From assembly GCF_001904615.1 (NCBI RefSeq), contig NZ_CM007612.1:1-64000 (forward strand): 64,000 nucleotides of DNA, in the 5' to 3' direction. The stretch's first letter is position 1. The number at the start of each line of letters is the position of its first letter. This DNA is from [Limnothrix rosea] IAM M-220. GTDB lineage: Bacteria; Cyanobacteriota; Cyanobacteriia; Cyanobacteriales; MRBY01. Positions 50,164 through 58,145 of the stretch are shown one piece after another. The notes beneath the pieces are model-generated. The model was not told where the DNA came from and made no database searches. It saw only the letters and a list, made by a program, of their open reading frames with translations. The position numbers and the translations under genes are program-made.

Positions 50164-53100
50164 ATGATAAACGAAAAAAGTGCCTTGGGCGACAACCATA
50201 AATTTATGTCAGCGCAGATAATCGCTCCCCACGCAAAACGTCTGCAAATCTTAGGCAATGATGAGATTGATAAGCTATATGGACTGCCCCATTTTACTGC
50301 TAAAGAGCAGGGGAAATACTTCGAGCTATCGCCGCTAGAACAAGCAGCAATTGAGCAATTACATAGCCTTAAATCTCGAATATACGGCATTCTACAACTG
50401 GGATATTTCAAAGCTCGCCACCTCTTTTTCGTCTTCAAATTTTCAGATATCGCCTTGGATGCTAAGCATATCCAGGAACGCTATTTCCCGGAATTCACAC
50501 TGGCTGAATTCGAACCTACCAAAGTCACAAGACTCAAACAGCAGCGTCTGATTCTGGAGCTATGCAACTATCGCCTTTGTGGAGAGGAAGAACGCATCTT
50601 GCTGAAAAATAAGGCCCAACAGGCTGTCAGAGTTTGTGGAAAACCCTTCTATATTTTTCGTGAGCTAATGTACCTCCTGGAAGAGCAGCATATTGTTGCG
50701 CCTGGCTATAGCTATATGCAAGATGTTGTCGGTCAAGCCCTCACCTATGAACAAAATCGTTTGATGGCGATCACTCAAACGCATCTAGATGAGGATGATA
50801 TCAAAGCTTTAAATCGCTTGATGGAGAATGAAGCTGGGTTATATGAGATCACCCAACTGAAGCGAGAGCCCAAGGATTTTGGTCTCACTGAGGTGAAGCG
50901 GGAAATTAGTCGGAGTGGGAAAATCCAACTCCTCTATCATCGCGCCAAAACGATATTACCTGAGTTGGCGATCTCCGAAGAAAGCATCAAGTATTATGCC
51001 TCACTGGTGACTTACTACTCTGTCTACCGTCTCAAACAACTGGCCGAAGGCATGGTTCATATGTATTTACTATGCTTTGTGTATCATCGCTACCAGCGAG
51101 CCCATGACAATCTCATCAATAGCTATATATACAAGCTCAAGCGCTATGTTGAAGACAGCAAGACGGCAGCCAAACAGCAAGTATATGAGCAGCAAATTGA
51201 GAATAACCAGGATCTGCGAAAAGCTGGTCGAGTTTTAAAGCTATTCGTTGATGAGACTATTGCTGCAAGCACTACCTTTGAGGATGTGAGAGCACAAGCT
51301 TTTGAGATCTTGGAACGGCAGAAATTGGCCTTTATCGCCGAGCATATTGCCACTGAGGCCAGCTTTGATGAGATCGCTTTTCAGTGGGAGTATGTGGATA
51401 GCCTCGCCCACAAATTCAAGTGTAATCTGCGGCCAATATTGCAAACTGTCGAGCTGGCCAGTACCTCTAGTCAAGTACCGATCCTTGAGGCGATTCAATT
51501 CTTGAAAGCGGCTGCTCTAAAGGGGCGTCCTTTAAGCCATTATTCTGAAGAGTCCTTTCCAACGCAGTGCATCCCAGAATCTAGCAAACCATATCTCTAC
51601 ACTTCAGAGGCAGAGAGGGCTAACCTGCTGCGAGATCGCTATGAATTTTTGGTTTATCGCTTGTTGCGTAATGGCTTAGAATCTGGCGATATTTTCTGTC
51701 ATGACAGTGTCCGTTTCCGCAGCTTTGAGGATGACCTGATTAGTAGGGAGCAGTGGCAAGCAAAAGATGGGTGGATTGCTGCAACAGAACTCCCGCTTCT
51801 CAAACAACCTATCCAAGCGCATTTAGCAGAGCTTGAGGAAAAACTAGAATCTTGCTTAGCTGAGGTCAATCAACGGCTGAGTAGTGGCGAGAACCCCCAT
51901 TTTGAGATCAAAAAGTTAGGCTCTTCTCCCGAGTGGACATTACGCTCACCAAGTCTGCCAGAGTCGGTTAATCATCCCCTCTTCAGTACGCTTAAGCAGG
52001 TAGATCTTAGTAGTGTCTTACACTTCGTCAACCAGCACTGTCATTATGCGGAAGCCTTTGAACATCGCTTGGCTCGCTATGGGAAGCAAAAGTTGGATGA
52101 ATCTGTGTCCACTGCTTGTTTAATCGCCTGGGGCACCAATATGGGGTTAGGCCGTATGGGGGATACTTCAGATATTGGCTACCATGTTTTGAGCAATGCA
52201 TCGGATAATTTCCTTCGTCCAGAAACCCTGAGAAAGGCCAATGATATTGTCAGTAATGCCATTGCTGACCTCCCCATTTTTCAGCACTATAATATCGATG
52301 GTGCTCTTCACTCCAGTAGTGATGGACAGAAGTTTGACAGCCAGATTCAGACGATTAATGCCCGTCATTCCCCAAAGTATTTTGGTCTGAAGAAGGGGAT
52401 TGTCTCTTACACCTTGGTTGCCAACCATGTACCGATCAATGCCAAGATCATCGGCGCGAATGAGCATGAGAGCCATTATGTGTTTGACCTCCTTTTCAAT
52501 AACACGACGGAGGTTCAACCCACTATCCATTCCACGGATACCCATGGCACTAATCAAGTGAATTTTGCCATCTTGCACCTATTCAATTATCAATTCGCTC
52601 CCCGTTATCGCAACATTCATAGCAAGATCAACAATGCTCTTTATGGGTTTCAGCACCCCAGTCAGTATGGAGACCTTCTACTCAAGCCAATCCGCAAGCT
52701 TAAGCCCCAGCTTGTTGTGGATGAGTGGGACAATATTCAACGGATTATGGTTTCCTTGGCTCTCAAGACTACGACCCAAAGCATCATTGTCAGCAAGTTG
52801 AGTACCTATGCTCGCAGAAATAAGACGCGCCAGGCTTTATGGGAGTATGACAACATCATCAAAAGTCTATATTTCCTAGACTATATTGATTCAGTCCCTC
52901 TGCGCCAGCATGTTCAACGGGCATTGAATCGTGGTGAAAGCTACCATCAATTACGTAGGGCTGTCTCCTATGCTAATTTCGGCAAGCTCCGCTTTAAAAC
53001 TGAATATGAGCAGCAAATATGGGGTGATTGCGCTCGCCTGTTGACCAACTGCGTGATTTACTACAACGCCTTTATTCTTTCTCGTCTCTTGAACCATCGC

Positions 53101-53271
53101 GAGCTCCTCGGTGACTCAACCAGGATTGCTCAGCTCAGTCTGGTTTCACTTGTAGCCTGGCAGCATGTCAATTTTTATGGTCGCTATGAGTTCAATAGGA
53201 AGCCTGAAAGCATTGATATAGAAGCGATTCTTCAACAATTGATGCAGCTTCCAATCCCCTCAGATGAGTGA
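50164..53271 (+). CDS. tnpA: Tn3-family transposase TnpA, 1035 aa
   Basis: Length is typical (~1000 aa). The N-terminal part (~1-170, DUF4158-like) binds the terminal repeats. The C-terminal catalytic region (~590-1000) shows the DDE residues: Asp in LHSSSDGQKFD (~720), Asp in STDTHGTNQVNF (~795) and Glu in RALNRGESYHQLRRAV (~925). It carries out replicative transposition. The frame is intact. Confidence 0.94.
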   Translation: MINEKSALGDNHKFMSAQIIAPHAKRLQILGNDEIDKLYGLPHFTAKEQGKYFELSPLEQAAIEQLHSLKSRIYGILQLGYFKARHLFFVFKFSDIALDAKHIQERYFPEFTLAEFEPTKVTRLKQQRLILELCNYRLCGEEERILLKNKAQQAVRVCGKPFYIFRELMYLLEEQHIVAPGYSYMQDVVGQALTYEQNRLMAITQTHLDEDDIKALNRLMENEAGLYEITQLKREPKDFGLTEVKREISRSGKIQLLYHRAKTILPELAISEESIKYYASLVTYYSVYRLKQLAEGMVHMYLLCFVYHRYQRAHDNLINSYIYKLKRYVEDSKTAAKQQVYEQQIENNQDLRKAGRVLKLFVDETIAASTTFEDVRAQAFEILERQKLAFIAEHIATEASFDEIAFQWEYVDSLAHKFKCNLRPILQTVELASTSSQVPILEAIQFLKAAALKGRPLSHYSEESFPTQCIPESSKPYLYTSEAERANLLRDRYEFLVYRLLRNGLESGDIFCHDSVRFRSFEDDLISREQWQAKDGWIAATELPLLKQPIQAHLAELEEKLESCLAEVNQRLSSGENPHFEIKKLGSSPEWTLRSPSLPESVNHPLFSTLKQVDLSSVLHFVNQHCHYAEAFEHRLARYGKQKLDESVSTACLIAWGTNMGLGRMGDTSDIGYHVLSNASDNFLRPETLRKANDIVSNAIADLPIFQHYNIDGALHSSSDGQKFDSQIQTINARHSPKYFGLKKGIVSYTLVANHVPINAKIIGANEHESHYVFDLLFNNTTEVQPTIHSTDTHGTNQVNFAILHLFNYQFAPRYRNIHSKINNALYGFQHPSQYGDLLLKPIRKLKPQLVVDEWDNIQRIMVSLALKTTTQSIIVSKLSTYARRNKTRQALWEYDNIIKSLYFLDYIDSVPLRQHVQRALNRGESYHQLRRAVSYANFGKLRFKTEYEQQIWGDCARLLTNCVIYYNAFILSRLLNHRELLGDSTRIAQLSLVSLVAWQHVNFYGRYEFNRKPESIDIEAILQQLMQLPIPSDE

Positions 53272-53325
53272 GCCTTTTTTCTGGAATATACCTTTTCGGG
53301 GGGATATGCAAAAAACCCCATGTAC

Positions 53326-53626
53326 GACTAGCGGGGGCATTTGAACAGAAAGCTACGGTTTCGCTGAAAAAGCTTGTCACATAAGGATTTCAGGCTCTAT
53401 AATAGCTTTAAGATAGACGAAATAGCCCGTAGCTTATGATAATTTACTCCTTAATTCCAATCAAAACTATATATATCAATACTTTCAGCGATTTCAGATA
53501 GCTTACGATAATACGCCTTAAGAGTAGCTTGAGATCTTATTCGAGTACGATTTTTACAAGTTTTGTTGTGCCTTCAGGTACTCTTAATTCCAAACCGTAA
53601 CTTTCTGTTTAAATGCCCCGCTAGTC
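53326..53626. mobile_element. ~300-bp non-coding inverted-repeat element (MITE/Tn3-derivative-like)
   Basis: About 35-bp ends at 53326-53361 and 53592-53626 are inverted repeats of each other with a one-base indel and two mismatches. Both read GACTAGCGGGG, then CATTT, AACAGAAAG and TACGGTTT. The interior has no gene. No clear target duplication is seen. GGGG near the ends and length recall miniature Tn3 derivatives, but the repeats differ from those of the adjacent transposon, so the parent element is unknown. Confidence 0.6.
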
Positions 53627-53632
53627 CAACAT

Positions 53633-53661
53633 AAAAAAAGACCTCTCGATCTGAGAAGTCT
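53633..53661 (-). terminator. Rho-independent terminator of the second transfer block
   Basis: On the minus strand AGACTTCTC-AGATC-GAGAGGTCT forms a 9-bp stem with one mismatch, followed by seven T. It lies 25 bp past the stop of the VirB5-like gene. The inverted-repeat element ends only 7 bp from it. Confidence 0.8.
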
Positions 53662-53685
53662 AATCAACCTGTAAAAAGCTTGGTT

Positions 53686-54402
53686 CTATAGGTCGTCAAC
53701 AAGTGCGTTATTAAACTGCACCTCCTGCAAAATTTGATTGGCAGCGCGATCTTTTTCCGCTTGCTTGGTTCGTTCTGCACGGGTCATGGTTTTAGCGACA
53801 TTGGCTTGGGTGATATTATTCGCAGCAAGCTGTTGGAGAATTTGCTGATTTTGATTAATTTGAATGCGGGACAATTGTGATTCATTCGCCATCTGGAGCG
53901 TCATACATTTCATCACTTCCTGCGTAATTTTTAAGCCTTGGCATTGTTCAGCGAGTTCACCCGATGTTGTGGAAATTTGCGTGGAAGTTTCAGCCAATTT
54001 TTCGGTACTTTTCTGACCCTCCGCTGAAAAGACAATTTCCCCAAGGGTGCTGGAAGTACCAGCGGCAACCTCTGCTTGTCTTAAAATCCCTTCCGAAATG
54101 TCGTTGATGTCGGTTTGATTGAGAGCAGCATCCTCACGAATGTCGGCGAAAATTCCACTGGGATCTGGCAGTCCTAACACACCTGTAATCGCTTCAATGC
54201 CTTGGGGGACATAAACCTGAAGAAAATCTTCAACATAGCTTCCCACATAGGTCTCAAAGGTGGATGAGACCATTTGGGAAGTCTGATTCCAAGCGTTTTT
54301 CAGAATGTTGAGGACGGAAGCTTCACTTTTGGCAGTGGAAATCAAGACGATGCCTGTGGCGATGGGCATGATGATAAGTAGTTTTTTAGTGCGGTTTTTC
54401 AT
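53686..54402 (-). CDS. VirB5/TrbJ-like exported T4SS protein, 238 aa
   Basis: A signal peptide (KKLLIIMPIATGIVLISTAKSEAS) precedes an almost entirely helical, Gln/Thr/Asn-rich protein (ISRIQINQNQQILQQLAANN-like C-terminus, with two Cys at CQG and CMT). This matches VirB5/TrbJ minor-pilus proteins. The ATG at 54402 is chosen because AGAGGA lies 9 nt upstream; it follows the VirB4 stop by 2 bp. A longer in-frame start would run into the VirB4 gene. Confidence 0.7.
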   Translation of the reverse strand: MKNRTKKLLIIMPIATGIVLISTAKSEASVLNILKNAWNQTSQMVSSTFETYVGSYVEDFLQVYVPQGIEAITGVLGLPDPSGIFADIREDAALNQTDINDISEGILRQAEVAAGTSSTLGEIVFSAEGQKSTEKLAETSTQISTTSGELAEQCQGLKITQEVMKCMTLQMANESQLSRIQINQNQQILQQLAANNITQANVAKTMTRAERTKQAEKDRAANQILQEVQFNNALVDDL

Positions 54403-54404
54403 GG

Positions 54405-57170
54405 TTAAAAATCCTCTAATTTTTTGCCTTGTTGCATACAGATTTGGAAATGTGCGCCCCACCGTGCGGCGGCTTCGAGGGGATTGGGATACTGCTCAAA
54501 GAAGCGATCGCGGGCAATGACTTGTTCTTTGTTGTTGGCTAATAAACCGACGAGAATCGGACTGGCAAAATAACGCCCGTGGGTATAGCGGCGATCGCCA
54601 TCGACTAGCCATTGGGAAGTACCACGACGGCGATCAGCTTTGAAGGTGCTGGCGACGTTTTCGCTGATAATCGCTTCCGGTGTGCGATGGATGCGTTGGT
54701 AATTGTCGATGTCGTCCCCATTAATTCGTCCCGTAATGCGTAACGATAAATTCGTCCGCATCTTGGCACTAGCGGCATTAGTTTCGATAATCACCGGATC
54801 TTGGGTGGTTAAAATGACCGTTAAACCAGACTTTCGCGCCGTTGCCATTTGTACGCCGACGTATTTCGCCAGACCCGCATATTCGAGCCAGATGGAAGCC
54901 TCATCAATGTAGAAAATGGAGCGGGAACATTGCAGGGCGCGACGTTGGGCAATATTGCAAATCATCAACCCTAACACCCTTGCCTTTTTCTCCGAACTAG
55001 GTTTGAGACAGGAAAATTGCAGGTAGGGCGTGTGGAAAAAATCAACGCTGGAGGGTTGGGCAATTTGCTTGCCCATTGCGCCTTCAATCCAACTCATCAG
55101 GGCGGAACGGATGAAATTTACCGCCTGTCGTTGCCCCTCATCGTCATTCTGCACCAGCGAATAATCGACCCGTTCGTAGAAATCCTGAAGGGTCGGATAG
55201 GCTTGCCATGCAGCAGAATTAATCCCATTTTTCTGAGCCGTGTTAATGCGTTCGAGAATGGCTGGGTCACGGTAAAAACGGGCGATCGCCGTCGTCAGAA
55301 TAAACTCAACCTGCGTGGCTAAACCCGAATCCGTCACCCCATCCAGCACCAAGGCTTGCATCATTGCCTCGATGGATTCCACAAACGCATCCCGTCGTTC
55401 CAATTGTTTCTGGGGCGAAAAGTGCGATAAATCCGGCAATTCCAAAATATTGGAAGCCTCACGGGAAGGGTCAAATTCAGTGCCACCGAGAAATTTAATC
55501 AGCGCAGAATAGGTCGATGAAGTTTTTTGCGCCGCATCATCTGCCTCGGTTTCAGACGGTACGACTAAATCCATCGAGGTAATTTGCGCCCCCGTAAACG
55601 CCGCCTCCACGAGCATATCGCCCACCAAAACCGACTTTCCCGAAGCCGTTCTACCGTAAACAACCCCGTGGCGCGGACTACCAAATTCATCCTCCAAACT
55701 GACGCGAAAGGGTACGCCCCCCTGAATGCTGATAAATTCCGTGCCTGTTTCCGCCTGATTCACAATGCCCGTCAAATTCACCAAGCCTAACGCCGCTGAA
55801 GCATTGATGGAGAGTCGATAATCGCCTGTCACAAAACCCGCACAACGCCATAATAATTCCAGCTTGGTCGGTAACGTTTGCAGCCAAATCCGCCAGACAT
55901 AATCGCGTTCCTGAAACAGGCGAGTGGGACGATTGAAACCTTTACGAATCAGGGTGAGTTTGTCGCGGAGAATGTCCAAATCAGGGGCATAAACGAGAAT
56001 TGCCACACCGACATAAACCGGATAATCCCCTTGCTGAATCAGTCGTTGCGCCTCCATCGCTTCCTCGGATGTGACCACCGCCGTTTGGTCTGCCTGCCCG
56101 TTTTTGCTGGAGGTACGGAGCTGCTGCTTGGTGTAATTTTGCAGGGATTTACGCACCCCATCCACCGAGGCATAACTGTACTGAGTGATCAGGTCATAAT
56201 CGCTGAGCTCCAGTGCAATCAAGCAATCCCAGAGCCAGCGGTATTTATGTTCCGGTGAAGCGAACTCGTCGGGTAAATCTTCCAAACCTAAAATCGCGCA
56301 GTACTGTTGCCGTGCCGGAAGCCAGAGATGTTCCTGATGTGCCCGTGGAAAATTCTCGTCGGTAAAGAGCTGCGACAATAACGCTAACGGTTGTCCCGTC
56401 AGACTTTCACCCGTTCGATTGAATTCCTGAATTTCGGGATGGGGATGATCGAGATCGACAAATAAATAGTAGGGCAAAGCTGAATTGCCACCGATCGCCT
56501 GATTGAGTAAATGCCAGAGGCGATCGCCGTCATAGAGTTGTGCCTGATCCAGTTTTAGCGTGGCATAGAGGGTTTTCTCAAACTCAATCCCTGCACGGTA
56601 AGCAGAATTAAAGAGAGTCAAAAGAGCAGCATATTCCCGTTCGTACTCCGTATCAGTAAAGAGAGATTCCCAACGGCGAATTACTTTCGAGAAAAACTTT
56701 TCGACCCCATTATCCGAGTCAACCGCCGTCCCATCCACGGTGAAAGTGCTATCAATGCGATAGGCAATCTGTTTGCGTTGCTTACTGTGGGCGAGATTAC
56801 GGCTTGTGCTTTCTTTGTTTAGCCAGAGTAATTGTGCCGCTGGATTCGGTAATTCTGAAACCCCTTGACTCTCAAAATGGGAATTTACCTGCGTAGAAAA
56901 GGTGAGTTTTTCATGCTCGGACAAACCTTTCAGCACCGACAACAAACCCGCCATCGAAGGTTCATGGGCTTCGTTGGCATGGATGCATTGATAACTGGCA
57001 CTAAAGGAAAACTGCGTTAAATCGCCTTGGCTGTTGGCGATCGCCCAAATATCGTGACCCCCTTTCCGCAGACAAACGATATTGGCGAGATCCAAAAAAT
57101 TCTCAATCGCAGGCAAATAATCCGTGGGAACTTCACCCCGTAAGGCTTGGATTGCTGTTGCTAAACCCAT
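54405..57170 (-). CDS. virB4: VirB4/TraC-family T4SS ATPase, 921 aa
   Basis: This is the large cytoplasmic ATPase that powers pilus biogenesis and substrate transfer. Walker A HGVVYGRTASGKSVLVGDML lies at ~495-512 and Walker B SIFYIDEASIWLEY at ~755, followed by MATARKSGLTVILTTQDPVI (~775), the usual motif of the family. Length is typical. It lies directly after the VirB3-like gene and before the VirB5-like gene, as in most T4SS operons. Confidence 0.93.
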   Translation of the reverse strand: MGLATAIQALRGEVPTDYLPAIENFLDLANIVCLRKGGHDIWAIANSQGDLTQFSFSASYQCIHANEAHEPSMAGLLSVLKGLSEHEKLTFSTQVNSHFESQGVSELPNPAAQLLWLNKESTSRNLAHSKQRKQIAYRIDSTFTVDGTAVDSDNGVEKFFSKVIRRWESLFTDTEYEREYAALLTLFNSAYRAGIEFEKTLYATLKLDQAQLYDGDRLWHLLNQAIGGNSALPYYLFVDLDHPHPEIQEFNRTGESLTGQPLALLSQLFTDENFPRAHQEHLWLPARQQYCAILGLEDLPDEFASPEHKYRWLWDCLIALELSDYDLITQYSYASVDGVRKSLQNYTKQQLRTSSKNGQADQTAVVTSEEAMEAQRLIQQGDYPVYVGVAILVYAPDLDILRDKLTLIRKGFNRPTRLFQERDYVWRIWLQTLPTKLELLWRCAGFVTGDYRLSINASAALGLVNLTGIVNQAETGTEFISIQGGVPFRVSLEDEFGSPRHGVVYGRTASGKSVLVGDMLVEAAFTGAQITSMDLVVPSETEADDAAQKTSSTYSALIKFLGGTEFDPSREASNILELPDLSHFSPQKQLERRDAFVESIEAMMQALVLDGVTDSGLATQVEFILTTAIARFYRDPAILERINTAQKNGINSAAWQAYPTLQDFYERVDYSLVQNDDEGQRQAVNFIRSALMSWIEGAMGKQIAQPSSVDFFHTPYLQFSCLKPSSEKKARVLGLMICNIAQRRALQCSRSIFYIDEASIWLEYAGLAKYVGVQMATARKSGLTVILTTQDPVIIETNAASAKMRTNLSLRITGRINGDDIDNYQRIHRTPEAIISENVASTFKADRRRGTSQWLVDGDRRYTHGRYFASPILVGLLANNKEQVIARDRFFEQYPNPLEAAARWGAHFQICMQQGKKLEDF

Positions 57171-57172
57171 AA

Positions 57173-57511
57173 TTATGACCTCTCCTGAATAGAAACCTGT
57201 TGACTAATTGCGGGTGCCGGATTGCGTTTCAACCAAACTCCATGACGACCCCGACCACGCCGCCAACGGGGAGGATGGTGATATTTCGCCGCAGTTCTTG
57301 CCGGAGATTTACCCGCAATAATCAGCCAAGTGATGAACGGAGCGCAGGTATAGACCATGACCCAGATAAAACCCGCTTGGAACCAGACCCCGACGACGAT
57401 AAACCCAAAAAATAGCGATAACCCAAACGGGATAATGTGTTCCGGGCTGAAGATGAAAAAATTAGCGCGGCGACGAAAGGACTTATTAACCTTGGTATTT
57501 TTGACAGACAT
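57173..57511 (-). CDS. VirB3-like small membrane protein, 112 aa
   Basis: Two adjacent hydrophobic segments (~27-47: IIPFGLSLFFGFIVVGVWFQ; ~49-68: FIWVMVYTCAPFITWLIIAG) followed by a basic tail with RWRRGRGRHGVW. The stop is 2 bp before the VirB4 start. Topology and location immediately before VirB4 match VirB3/TraL; sequence similarity is weak by eye. Confidence 0.7.
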   Translation of the reverse strand: MSVKNTKVNKSFRRRANFFIFSPEHIIPFGLSLFFGFIVVGVWFQAGFIWVMVYTCAPFITWLIIAGKSPARTAAKYHHPPRWRRGRGRHGVWLKRNPAPAISQQVSIQERS

Positions 57512-57517
57512 GATGCC

Positions 57518-58048
57518 TTAACCCCCGCAACCACTGCCCATGATGAGCGGTTCAATTGCCCCGACCACCACGATGGAGACAATCGCATAAACGATAGTTT
57601 TGATTTGCTCCGAGGAATCCTGCTGTTTCCGTTTTTCCTGCCAAGCCTCAAAAGCAACGAACGCTAGACCGAGGACAACACTGCCCCGAATGGCGGTGAA
57701 AATCAGCCCTGAAAGTACCGACAGTCCGGCAATTTGACTGAAGATACAGGTTTCCATTGCCGTTTGGGTGGCTTGCAATAGAAACGAGTATTCGATTGCC
57801 ATCACCGGGGAACTGGTGAATAATCCCAGCATTGCTAAGGCAGTCAGAGCAGCAAGAAATTTAGACCGAGAGTTTAACCGCTGAAACGCCCGTAAACCAT
57901 TGGGAATAGACAAAATGGCAAAGATGCTGAGGGGAACCATTGCCCAGAGCGGTTGTCCCAATCTCAGGAACACCAGACTGAGAGGAACGCTGAGGGTTTC
58001 AACCAGACGAGTAGGTTTGAGGTGAATTGTGTGCGACATACAGAACAT
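57518..58048 (-). CDS. VirB2-like pilin/membrane protein, 176 aa
   Basis: Hydrophobic segments lie at ~20-55, ~65-85, ~95-130 and ~145-165. The second half (after VMAIEYSF) looks like a VirB2 prepilin: a possible signal-peptidase site and two strong membrane helices with a short loop (AWQEKRKQQDSSEQ). The product is longer than usual VirB2 (~120). Starts at 58048 or 58039 (both ATG) are possible. It is the first gene of this block, before the VirB3-like gene. Confidence 0.6.
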   Translation of the reverse strand: MFCMSHTIHLKPTRLVETLSVPLSLVFLRLGQPLWAMVPLSIFAILSIPNGLRAFQRLNSRSKFLAALTALAMLGLFTSSPVMAIEYSFLLQATQTAMETCIFSQIAGLSVLSGLIFTAIRGSVVLGLAFVAFEAWQEKRKQQDSSEQIKTIVYAIVSIVVVGAIEPLIMGSGCGG

Positions 58049-58145
58049 TGAACGCTTCAATCTATAAGGGAAAAAGGCATTCAAGATTCGGATAAAGTCG
58101 CCAAATTATTTTTGGAAGGTTTGGGATGATGGGGCGATCGCCACT

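Larger units (their letters stand above)
49430..53319. mobile_element. Complete Tn3-family transposon, 3890 bp
   Basis: Ends start GGGG; the terminal inverted repeats are 44 bp of perfect identity (49430-49473 and 53276-53319). The element is flanked on both sides by ATGTA (49425-49429 and 53320-53324), the 5-bp duplication of Tn3-family transposition. It encodes only the resolvase (minus strand) and the DDE transposase (plus strand), with the res region between. There are no passenger genes. It inserted right after the stop codon of the P1B ATPase gene. Perfect repeats and duplication indicate a recent, probably active insertion. Confidence 0.95.

Noticed and set aside
53326-53626. Idea that the inverted repeats are the outer ends of a transposon carrying the whole copper island
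   Set aside because: Both repeats lie on the same side of the island and face each other; no matching copy is found near 33.0 kb.
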